From NCBI GenBank assembly GCA_905234985.1, contig CAJOJQ010000045.1, forward strand, positions 1 through 35,624: a stretch of DNA of 35,624 bases. Direction: 5' to 3'. This document shows positions 16,659-23,356 of this stretch, piece after piece. Position 1 is the stretch's first letter; the number at the start of each line of letters is the position of its first letter. Source of the stretch: an uncultured Christensenellaceae bacterium. Lineage in GTDB: Bacteria > Bacillota > Clostridia > Christensenellales > Aristaeellaceae. Under the pieces are notes generated by a model. That model saw nothing but the letters and a program-made list of their open reading frames with translations. It was not told the DNA's origin and did not search any database. A program made the translations under genes and the position numbers.

Positions 16659-16687
16659 TTGCGGCGTGGAAATATATGTGATATACT
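16659..16687 (+). promoter_or_regulatory. Promoter of the ecfA1-ecfA2-ecfT operon
   Basis: TTGCGG (16659-16664) and TATACT (16682-16687) are separated by 17 bp. The ATG of ecfA1 is 48 bp downstream. Confidence 0.72.
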
Positions 16688-16734
16688 AACGGTGCGCCTG
16701 AGGGCGCGGAATTTGAACGGAACGAGGAAGCTCC

Positions 16735-17571
16735 ATGGCGGAACCCATTATCGTGGCGGATCATGTATCCTTTTCTTATGAAGACGAGGGACCCCAGGCT
16801 GTGCGGGACGTGAGCCTGACCGTGCGGCGGGGTTCTTTTCATGCCATTTTGGGCCAGAACGGCTCGGGTAAATCCACTTTGGCGAAGCTCATCAACGGCT
16901 TATATACCCCCGGCGCGGGCAAAGTGACCGTGTGCGGCATGGACACCCAGGACGAAAAGAATACCTGGGAGATCCGGCGGCGGGCGGGCATGGTGTTTCA
17001 GAACCCGGACAATCAGCTGGTAGCCACCGTGGTGAACGAGGACGTGGCCTTCGGCCTGGAAAACATCGGCGTGCCCACGGCGGAAATGCCGGGCCGCATC
17101 GAGAAAGCCCTGCGGGATGTGGGCATGCTGGAATTTGCCAGCCGCGCCCCCCACACCCTGTCCGGCGGGCAGAAGCAGCGGGTCGCCATCGCGGGCGTGC
17201 TGGCGATGCAGCCGGAAGCCATTATTTTTGACGAATCCACCGCCATGCTGGACCCCCAGGGCAGGCGGGAGGTCATGGTCGCCGTGCAGCGGCTGAACAA
17301 AGAACAGGGCATTACCGTGCTGTGGATCACCCATTTTATGGAGGAAGCGGTGGAATGCGACCAAGTGCATCTCATGCACGAAGGGCAGATCGTGATGTCC
17401 GGCACGCCCAAGGAAATTTTCGCGGACGCGGCGAAGCTCAAGCCCTACCGGCTGGACGCGCCGCCCATGGCGCGGCTGGCCCAGGCTTTGCGGAGTCAGG
17501 GCATGCCCATCCGCAAGGGCGTGCTGACCGTGGACGAAATGGCGGAGGAGGTGGCGCGGCTGTGCAGGTGA
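16735..17571 (+). CDS. ecfA1: Energy-coupling factor transporter ATPase EcfA1
   Basis: A 278-residue ABC ATPase that, with EcfA2 and EcfT, powers uptake of vitamins or metals through interchangeable S components. Walker A is GQNGSGKST (40-48), the Q-loop is VFQNPDNQ, the signature is LSGGQKQR, and Walker B reads IIFDESTAMLDP, with the Ser/Thr-Ala-Met-Leu pattern typical of EcfA1. The first of three overlapping genes: its stop overlaps the start of ecfA2 by 10 bp. No S-component gene is next to it, so this is a shared (group II) module whose S subunits are encoded elsewhere. Confidence 0.95.
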   Translation: MAEPIIVADHVSFSYEDEGPQAVRDVSLTVRRGSFHAILGQNGSGKSTLAKLINGLYTPGAGKVTVCGMDTQDEKNTWEIRRRAGMVFQNPDNQLVATVVNEDVAFGLENIGVPTAEMPGRIEKALRDVGMLEFASRAPHTLSGGQKQRVAIAGVLAMQPEAIIFDESTAMLDPQGRREVMVAVQRLNKEQGITVLWITHFMEEAVECDQVHLMHEGQIVMSGTPKEIFADAAKLKPYRLDAPPMARLAQALRSQGMPIRKGVLTVDEMAEEVARLCR

Positions 17572-18431
17572 CCTTAGAACACGTGACCCATACCTATCAG
17601 CCGAACAGCCCCTTCCAGGCCACCGCCATCCGGGACGTGAACATGGAAATCCGCTCCGGTGAATTCCTGGCGCTGATCGGCCACACGGGCTCCGGCAAAT
17701 CCACTCTGGCCCAGCACATCAACGGGCTGCTGAAGCCCACGTCGGGCAAGGTACTGCTGGATGGGCAGAACATCCACGAAAAGGGCTTTGACAAAAAGAC
17801 CCTGCGGCAGAAGGTGGGCCTGGTGTTCCAGTACCCGGAGCATCAGTTATTTGAAGAAACGGTTGCCAAGGACGTGGCTTTCGGGCCCAAAAATTTGGGG
17901 CTGAACGAAAAGGAAATCGCGGAACGGGTGGAAGAAGCCCTGGAACGTGTGGGCCTCGGCCAGCCTGGCGTCGCCCAAAAGTCTCCCTTCGAGCTGTCCG
18001 GGGGCCAGATGCGCCGGGCGGCCATGGCGGGGGTGCTGGCTATGCGGCCTGAAATCTTAGTATTGGACGAGCCTGCCGCCGGGCTGGACCCCCAAAGCCG
18101 GGAGGATATGCTGCAATTGATCGCCGGGCTGCACCGGCAAGGAACGACGGTCGTCATGATTTCCCATTCCATGGACGACGTGGCCCGCTTCGCCACCCGC
18201 GCCGTGGTGATGGAACACGGCGCCATCGCCATGGAAGGCGCGCCGGAAGAAATCTTCCGCCACGCGGAGCGGCTGGAACAGATGGGGCTGGACGTGCCCT
18301 CGGTGTGCAGGCTGAGCCTGAAGCTGCGGGCCATGGGCGTGGACTGCCCTGCTGATATTTTCCGGGAGGAGCAGGCGGTCAGCGCCCTGCTGGCCCTGTG
18401 GAAAGGAGGCGCGGCCCATGGCGCTGAATGA
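17562..18431 (+). CDS. ecfA2: Energy-coupling factor transporter ATPase EcfA2
   Basis: A 289-residue ABC ATPase, the second ATPase of the ECF module. It has Walker A GHTGSGKST, Q-loop VFQYPEHQLF, signature LSGGQMRRAAMAG, and Walker B ILVLDEPAAGLDP, the usual EcfA2 sequence. The start is taken as GTG at 17562 (VQVTLEHVTHTY), which has GGAGGAGG 11-12 nt upstream inside ecfA1; a second GTG lies at 17568. An open frame extends further upstream inside ecfA1 but has no family similarity. Its last 14 bp overlap ecfT, so the three proteins are translationally coupled in equal order. Confidence 0.93.
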   Translation: MQVTLEHVTHTYQPNSPFQATAIRDVNMEIRSGEFLALIGHTGSGKSTLAQHINGLLKPTSGKVLLDGQNIHEKGFDKKTLRQKVGLVFQYPEHQLFEETVAKDVAFGPKNLGLNEKEIAERVEEALERVGLGQPGVAQKSPFELSGGQMRRAAMAGVLAMRPEILVLDEPAAGLDPQSREDMLQLIAGLHRQGTTVVMISHSMDDVARFATRAVVMEHGAIAMEGAPEEIFRHAERLEQMGLDVPSVCRLSLKLRAMGVDCPADIFREEQAVSALLALWKGGAAHGAE

Positions 18432-19224
18432 CATTACCTTAGGCCAGTACTATCCCGGAGACAGCGCGGTACACCGCCTGGACCCCCGGGTGAAAATCCT
18501 GCTGCTCATCGCCCTGATCGTGGCGATTTTCCTGGCGGGGAACCTGCTGGCCTACGTGCCGGTGATCCTGTTTTTGGGGCTGGTATCGTATCTTTCCAAG
18601 GTGCCGGTGAAAATGATGCTCAAGGGCCTAAAACCCCTGCGCTTCATCCTGCTCCTCACCTTCCTGCTGAATCTGTTTTTCCTGCAAGGCGAAACGCCCC
18701 TGCTGAACCTCGGCTTCACGGTCATTACCAAAGAAGCGCTGGTCACGGCTATTCACTATTCCCTGCGCCTGGTGCTGCTGGTGCTGGCTTCCAGCCTGCT
18801 CACCCTCACCACCCCGCCCATCACCCTCACCGACGGGCTGGAACGTCTGCTTTCACCCTTGCGGGTGATTCATTTTCCGGCCCATGAAATGGCGATGATG
18901 ATGTCCATTGCCCTGCGGTTCATCCCTACTTTATTGGAAGAAACCGACAAGATCATGAAGGCCCAGACCGCCCGGGGCGCGGATTTTGAATCCGGCAACC
19001 TGATTGCCCGGGCCAAGGCCATGGTGCCCCTGCTTGTGCCCCTGTTCGTCAGCTCCTTCCGCCGGGCGGGAGATTTAGCCATGGCCATGGAAGCCCGCTG
19101 CTACCACGGCGGCGAGGGCCGCACCCGCCTGCGGGTGCTGAAATGCGGGAAGCTGGATTACATCGCCTGCGGGGTGGTGGCCCTGCTCATTGCGATCGTG
19201 GTGCTGTGCGGAAAACTCTATTGA
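18418..19224 (+). CDS. ecfT: Energy-coupling factor transporter transmembrane protein EcfT
   Basis: A 268-residue membrane protein that links the two ATPases to the substrate-binding S component. It opens with the EcfT signature (GQYYPGDSAVHRLDPRVKI), has about five to six membrane helices, and carries the two coupling-helix motifs: AQTARGADF and MEARCYHGGEGRTR. The second has Cys in place of the Gly of the consensus Ala-Arg-Gly, a variant also common in Bacillota. AAAGGAGG precedes the ATG, inside ecfA2. It completes the operon started at 16735. Confidence 0.94.
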   Translation: MALNDITLGQYYPGDSAVHRLDPRVKILLLIALIVAIFLAGNLLAYVPVILFLGLVSYLSKVPVKMMLKGLKPLRFILLLTFLLNLFFLQGETPLLNLGFTVITKEALVTAIHYSLRLVLLVLASSLLTLTTPPITLTDGLERLLSPLRVIHFPAHEMAMMMSIALRFIPTLLEETDKIMKAQTARGADFESGNLIARAKAMVPLLVPLFVSSFRRAGDLAMAMEARCYHGGEGRTRLRVLKCGKLDYIACGVVALLIAIVVLCGKLY

Positions 19225-19285
19225 CGCCCTGACAGTTGCCCGTTCTGTCCCGAAAATCTTTCCACGAAAAAGGAGGCGCATTTCC

Positions 19286-20272
19286 TTGAAGAACTGGATC
19301 TTTCGTTTGTCCGCGCTGTTTATGGCCCTGGCGCTGATCGCCTCGCCTGCTCAGGCCGAAGCGCCCAACCGCATTTCCTGGAACAAAGTCATGTCGCTCC
19401 CCTCCGCCAGCGAGATTCAGGCGTTCCGCGGAACCGCGCGCGCGCCCTATATCTGCTGTCAGCCGGTATTCAGCGGCGTGACGGCTTACTACGAGTTTTC
19501 CGTGGATTTCCGGGCGGATCATCTTCCGCGCGGCACGTATCTGTGCGTCAGCAACTTTGGCTTTAACGACGTGGGGCTGCTGAAACGCTACGCCTCCGTC
19601 AAAAGGGATTATGAGGGCGTGGCGGGCTATGCCGGTTTTCAGAAGTACGAGGACGGCACCACTGGCGTCATTCTGACAGTATGGAATTCCTACTGCTATG
19701 ACCGCTCCGGCAGAAAAACCACATACCAGGCCACCCAGGTTTATCCGGCGGGCAACAAGGGCTTTGAAGTCTGTACGGGAGATACCATAAGCGGCGAGGG
19801 CTGCTTTGTACACACGCTGCTGCCTTACAATTGGGTGGAGGGCAGGAATTACCGTGCGCTTTTGCAGCTGACCAACCCCACAGACGGCACCAATTCCCAT
19901 TTGATCTTCTGGGCGTGTGATTTACAGACGGGCGCGTGGACCATGCTGGTGGAATACGATTTGGGATACCGCGAAACGTACATGTACTGGACTACCGCGT
20001 TTCTGGAGGATTTTTCCTATCATGACGCGGGCAGCCTGCGATCCATGGTCTTATCCAATTTCCGCGTACATGCCACCAACAAAACGGAATGGGTGACCAC
20101 CAAAAAGGCAATCCTTTCCTGTAACTATTCAAATGGCGGCAGCTATCAATACGGTTCCACCGGCAACGCGTTCTATACCATCACCACAGGGCTGCCCAAC
20201 CGCTGCTCCAAACCCGCGGACAACAAGACGTGTACCGTTTCCTCCTGCGAGGGCGGCTCCCCCTACCAATAA
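19286..20272 (+). CDS. Secreted DUF3472-like protein
   Basis: A 328-residue exported protein starting with TTG at 19286 (AGGAGG at 19271-19276). The signal peptide covers residues 1-24 (ending AQA). The core resembles DUF3472: a GFNDVG..KRY and GFQKYEDG segment, then PYNWVEGRNYRALLQL, a TGAWTMLVEYD strand, and the FLEDF and LSNFRV segments. DUF3472 is a beta-rich carbohydrate-associated domain of unknown activity, so surface glycan binding is a guess. It begins 61 bp after ecfT and may share its transcript. The C-terminus has several Cys residues (CSKPADNKTCTVSSC), possibly disulfide-bonded. Confidence 0.75.
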   Translation: MKNWIFRLSALFMALALIASPAQAEAPNRISWNKVMSLPSASEIQAFRGTARAPYICCQPVFSGVTAYYEFSVDFRADHLPRGTYLCVSNFGFNDVGLLKRYASVKRDYEGVAGYAGFQKYEDGTTGVILTVWNSYCYDRSGRKTTYQATQVYPAGNKGFEVCTGDTISGEGCFVHTLLPYNWVEGRNYRALLQLTNPTDGTNSHLIFWACDLQTGAWTMLVEYDLGYRETYMYWTTAFLEDFSYHDAGSLRSMVLSNFRVHATNKTEWVTTKKAILSCNYSNGGSYQYGSTGNAFYTITTGLPNRCSKPADNKTCTVSSCEGGSPYQ

Positions 20273-20320
20273 AACAGGCGACAGCGCGGACAAACCGGGC
20301 GAGACATCGCCTGGCACAAA

Positions 20321-20354
20321 CAAAAAAGCGCCGGATCATCCGACGCTCTTTTTG
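20321..20354. terminator. Bidirectional terminator between the DUF3472-like gene and rpsR
   Basis: Stem AGCGCCGGAT / ATCCGACGCT (one C-A mismatch, 1-nt loop centre) is flanked by A-rich sequence on the left and T-rich sequence on the right, so it has a T-run in both directions. It separates two convergent transcripts. Confidence 0.8.
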
Positions 20355-20365
20355 TTTGGCTGTTA

Positions 20366-20604
20366 TCAGTCCACCGTGTAGGGCAGCAGCGCGATGGCAC
20401 GGGCGCGCTTGATGGCCTCGCTCAGCTGACGCTGATGCTTGGCGCAGTTGCCGGTCATACGGCGGGGCAGGATCTTGCCGGGCGCAGCCGGTTGACATCC
20501 TTATAATCAATGTATTCAATCTTGTTCACGCAGAAATCGCACACCTTACGGCGGGGGCGCTTTCCACGGGGACGCGGACGCTTTTCGCCACGATCTTCAG
20601 ACAT
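20366..20604 (-). pseudogene. rpsR: 30S ribosomal protein S18, frameshifted as given
   Basis: S18 binds 16S rRNA as a pair with S6 and is essential in most bacteria. The reading frame from ATG 20604 (TCCTCC-complement ribosome site at 20612-20617) encodes a normal S18 N-terminus, including [20 protein letters not shown], then shifts at about 20480-20484 and stops at 20455 after 49 residues. The normal C-terminal half ([19 protein letters not shown] through IALLPY) continues in another frame to 20366. About six residues (the usual KFxxER stretch) are missing and the frame is off by one, which fits a deletion near 16 nt. Because the rest is perfectly conserved, an assembly error is more likely than true loss. 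Confidence 0.9.
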
Positions 20605-20644
20605 AATCGTTTCCTCCTTCTATTGATTTCCGTTCTCAAGGCGG

Positions 20645-21100
20645 TCAGAAAGGCAATTCTTCCTCGTCCACCTGCACGAAGCCGCCGCCCTGGGGGGCGC
20701 TGCCGTAGGCCGGATTGGCGGCCGGACGGGGCGCGGGCGCAGCGGGCGCGTATGCCGCCGGGGCGTCACCCTGGTCGTTCCGGGAAGAGAGGAATTCCAC
20801 CTCGTTCGCCGTTACTTCCAAGCTGGCGCGGGTCTGCCCGTCATTGCCCACATAGGTGCGGCAGGTAACGGGTCCGCTGACATACACCTTCCGTCCCTTG
20901 GACAGATACTTGGCGCAGTTCTCTCCCTGCTGCCGCCATACGCTGACGCGGAAGAAATCCGCTTCAGGCTGGCCCGCTTCGGCATTGCTGCCGCGGCGGC
21001 GGTTGACAGCCACGGTGAAGGAACACACAGAATCGCCCGCGGGCGTAGTGCGCAGCTCAGGATCACGGGTTAAATTACCGATCAGAATGACCTTGTTCAT
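20645..21100 (-). CDS. ssb: Single-stranded DNA-binding protein
   Basis: A 151-residue SSB. The OB fold covers about residues 1-108 (MNKVILIGNLTRDPELRTTP, then FTVAVNRR, FFRVSVWRQQGENCAKYLSKG and VYVSGP). A Gly/Ala/Pro-rich linker follows, and the acidic tip ends EELPF, the segment that recruits repair and replication partners. It lies between rpsF and rpsR, the standard order in Bacteria, with short gaps, so all three are one minus-strand transcript. Confidence 0.96.
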   Translation of the reverse strand: MNKVILIGNLTRDPELRTTPAGDSVCSFTVAVNRRRGSNAEAGQPEADFFRVSVWRQQGENCAKYLSKGRKVYVSGPVTCRTYVGNDGQTRASLEVTANEVEFLSSRNDQGDAPAAYAPAAPAPRPAANPAYGSAPQGGGFVQVDEEELPF

Positions 21101-21114
21101 GTTCGCTCCTCCGT

Positions 21115-21516
21115 TTATTCAGCGGCAGGGGTCTCCACAGGCGCTTCGGCTTCAGCGGCAGGCGCTTCGGCAGCGGGAGCGGCGGCGGCGGGGGCGGGCC
21201 GGACGGCGCGGGGCTTGATGCCCACTTTCCGTTCGATCAGCTTGATGACCTGGTAGCGAATTACGCTGTCGGAAATCTGAAGGTTGCGCTCCAGTTCCTT
21301 GGGAAGATCAGCCTCAGCCTGGAAGTTCACCAGAACGTAATAGCCCTCGGTCTTATAGTCGATGGCATAGGCCAGGCGGCGCTTGCCCCATTCTTCCACC
21401 TTGTCAACGCTGCCGCCGTTGCCGGTGATCAGATCGTTGAACTTGGCGATCAGGGCCTTGCGGGCTTCGTCCTCCACAGCAGGATCGATGATGTACACCA
21501 CTTCATACTTGTTCAT
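21115..21516 (-). CDS. rpsF: 30S ribosomal protein S6
   Basis: A 133-residue S6 that pairs with S18 on the small-subunit platform. The S6 fold is complete by residue 95 (NKYEVVYIIDP, KRRLAYAIDYKTEGYYVLVNF, SVIRYQVIK). The last 35-40 residues are an Ala/Glu/Pro-rich tail (many APAAEA units), longer than in most S6 proteins. I prefer ATG at 21516 over 21522 because AGGAGG (21526-21531) is 9 nt from the first and only 3 nt from the second, and family members begin MNKYE. Confidence 0.95.
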   Translation of the reverse strand: MNKYEVVYIIDPAVEDEARKALIAKFNDLITGNGGSVDKVEEWGKRRLAYAIDYKTEGYYVLVNFQAEADLPKELERNLQISDSVIRYQVIKLIERKVGIKPRAVRPAPAAAAPAAEAPAAEAEAPVETPAAE

Positions 21517-21543
21517 TTCCATTCACCTCCTCATGGACGTATG

Positions 21544-21571
21544 GCGTCCTATCCTTGTAGGACGCAAGGAT
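21544..21571 (-). promoter_or_regulatory. rpsF leader with two interlocked inverted repeats
   Basis: In the 5' leader of rpsF, GCGTCCT (21544-21550) pairs with AGGACGC (21559-21565), and ATCCTTG (21551-21557) pairs with CAAGGAT (21565-21571). The two 7-bp stems overlap in an A-B-A'-B' order, so in RNA they exclude each other. The place is where the S6:S18 autoregulatory RNA motif is found in other bacteria, but I cannot see its conserved CCG loop clearly here. Confidence 0.5.
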
Positions 21572-21584
21572 GTGCCAAGAAGAA

Positions 21585-21613
21585 ATTATACAGGATGAAA
21601 TCAAAAAAAGCAA
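21585..21613 (-). promoter_or_regulatory. Promoter of the rpsF-ssb-rpsR operon
   Basis: On the minus strand TTGCTT (21613-21608) and a perfect TATAAT (21590-21585) are 17 bp apart, giving a leader of about 55-60 nt that contains the interlocked repeats. Confidence 0.8.
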
Positions 21614-21912
21614 GAGAAAAAACAGGGATTTTCAAAATTTTTCAGGGATTTTTCTCTTTTTTTCAAGAGCGCTTCCCGCAGGAAATATCACGCCCCGCTT
21701 TTGCCCGGAGCCTTTTCCGACGCGTTTTCCCGGGGCGGAATCGGTTTTCAAGAACTGAACCGGGAACGTGTTATGCTTCAGGCGCAGCAACAAAGCAGCC
21801 ATTCCGGAAAAGCGATCCGCTTCGGGGAGCTTTCAAAGAGAAAGGCGCCGCGTGAAGCGAAGAAAGGCCGGAACGCCGGCAAAAGCATACGAAAGAAAGG
21901 GAGCTGACACTT
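21614..21912. other. Intergenic stretch without a supported gene
   Basis: Between the divergent rpsF promoter and the next plus-strand gene there are about 300 bp. Open frames in it have no ribosome site and no recognisable content. It should hold the promoter of the 21913 cassette; a TATGCT at 21772-21777 is the only -10-like hexamer I noted, and it lacks a good -35. Confidence 0.4.
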
Positions 21913-22392
21913 ATGGCGAGGATTCCGGACAGGTATCAGGACATTACCCGGAAAGCCCTGCTTTCCTCCGCAGCCGCGGGTCCCATCGGCGCGTTCTCCA
22001 CGGTGGCGGATGTGGCGTCTATTGCCGGTATCTGGGGCACTTTCCTCTGCGTGGTCGCCACGCGTGAACATGTGGAGATGAGCAAGGAGACCGCCGTGCA
22101 GATCTGCAAATCCGCTCTGCTGGGCATGGCCGGTTACTACGCGGGCTGCAAGATAGCCACCCGGGTTTTCAACCTCATTCCCTTTGCAGGCCCGCTGATG
22201 GGCATGGGACTCAGCGCTTTGGCCAATTTGCTCTTCACCTACCGTTTCGCCCTCACTGTATGCGGCATCTTCGAGACGAATAAAGGCGCGCAGCTGAACC
22301 TGGGCACGCTGGCCAGAGATATCATGTCCATGTACCACGGCAACGGCATGATGAACGACGCAAAAACCATTGTGAGCATCCTGGCGGCCTGA
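21913..22392 (+). CDS. Small DUF697-like membrane protein, first gene of the Hsp70-like cassette
   Basis: A 159-residue protein with hydrophobic, Gly/Ala-rich helices at about 17-48 (GPIGAFSTVADVASIAGIW), 64-84 and 86-118 (the last with a NLIPFAGPLMGMGLSALANL segment). This Gly-rich pattern with a central IPFaGp turn recalls the DUF697 family found with some dynamin-like and Era-like GTPases; the match is by eye and weak. It starts with ATG at 21913 after GAAAGGGAGC, and the next gene follows 52 bp after its stop. A role as membrane partner of the Hsp70-like ATPase is inferred only from the gene order. Confidence 0.7.
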   Translation: MARIPDRYQDITRKALLSSAAAGPIGAFSTVADVASIAGIWGTFLCVVATREHVEMSKETAVQICKSALLGMAGYYAGCKIATRVFNLIPFAGPLMGMGLSALANLLFTYRFALTVCGIFETNKGAQLNLGTLARDIMSMYHGNGMMNDAKTIVSILAA

Positions 22393-22444
22393 CATTGAAC
22401 GATCAACAATGCTGACCATACATAAAAGAAAAGGAGATGTTTTT

Positions 22445-23284
22445 ATGGAATACCTGCAAACGGGAAAGAACCGGCTGAAAGAATATGTGAAGAAAAGCGG
22501 TTCAGAAGCGATCAACAGCGCGGGCGAGGTTGGGCAGAAGCGTGTGCTGGGCATCCTGACCCAGCGCCGGGGTGAAGCGCTGGATCTGCTGGACTGCATT
22601 GAGGCCAGGGCAGACGCGCCCTACCTGGAATCCAGCGCCTCCAGGAAGCGGAAACTGGATGTGGAAGCGCTGCTCGTCAGCCCGGCAATCGCCATCGCGC
22701 TGGCGCTCATCGCGCTGATTGCCGCCTCCTTCCAGACGTTTATCGGCGCTTCCAACCCGCCGGTGAATCTGCCCGTCAAATGGAGCGTGATCCTCCTGCT
22801 TTCCATCCTGCTGCTGCTTGGGCAGGCAATTTACGCCATTTCCCGGAAACCCAAAGCCAAGGAGGCGGAGGCGGAACCGGCCCGCGTCCAGATCATGCTG
22901 GATGTTGACAAGGCCACGATGCTGCTGAGCAAGCAGAATAGCAAGCTGGTGACAGACAGCCAATCCATCTGCGATATGTTCTCCGGCAGGCAGATGGACA
23001 GCATGAACACCTTTACGGGCGAATTGGTAAAAATGTTCGCTTCGCTGTACGAGGCCAAGGTAGACAATCCCACCACGGAGGATTTTAACTACAGCCTCAC
23101 CCTGGCGGAGCTGCTGCTCAAACGCGCCGGACTGAAAGCCGTTCCCTATTCCGAAGAGAAGAAGAACCTTTTCGATATCCAGGAGGAGGATTACCGCGAC
23201 GAAATGCGCTGTCCCGCCATCATTCGGGAAAAGGACGGCGTTCTGATCCGGAAGGGCGAGTATATTAAAAACATCAGCCGGTAA
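22445..23284 (+). CDS. Two-helix membrane protein with a GrpE-like C-terminal region
   Basis: A 279-residue protein. The first 70 residues are polar, membrane helices lie at about 76-97 and 112-132, and the remainder is cytosolic. The cytosolic part has helices at about 150-228 followed by LKRAGLKAVPYSEEK, FDIQEEDY (243-250), then GVLIRKGEYIKN (265-276). This order (helical bundle, L..G...i, FDp..HeA, then V...KGY) is the layout of the GrpE head, the Hsp70 nucleotide exchange factor. The resemblance is by eye and needs a structure comparison. ATG 22445 is chosen because AAGGAG sits 8 nt upstream; an in-frame earlier Met has none. It precedes the Hsp70-like gene by 72 bp, which supports a functional pair. 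Confidence 0.72.
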   Translation: MEYLQTGKNRLKEYVKKSGSEAINSAGEVGQKRVLGILTQRRGEALDLLDCIEARADAPYLESSASRKRKLDVEALLVSPAIAIALALIALIAASFQTFIGASNPPVNLPVKWSVILLLSILLLLGQAIYAISRKPKAKEAEAEPARVQIMLDVDKATMLLSKQNSKLVTDSQSICDMFSGRQMDSMNTFTGELVKMFASLYEAKVDNPTTEDFNYSLTLAELLLKRAGLKAVPYSEEKKNLFDIQEEDYRDEMRCPAIIREKDGVLIRKGEYIKNISR

Positions 23285-23356
23285 AAACCGGAATCGTTTG
23301 TCAAAAAAACGCATCCGTAAGCAAACGCGATTGAAAATACGAAAGGATGGGAGATC

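Noticed and set aside
13950..16781. 943-codon open frame opposite the Big_2 gene
   Set aside because: It is the antisense shadow of a GC-rich repetitive gene. It is rich in His, Gly and Ala, has no family pattern or ribosome site, and the minus-strand gene has a signal peptide, repeats, promoter and terminator.
21544..21571. An H-type pseudoknot in the rpsF leader
   Set aside because: The A-B-A'-B' order is right, but the loops that must cross the two stems are zero to two bases long, which is sterically unlikely. Alternative hairpins are the simpler reading.
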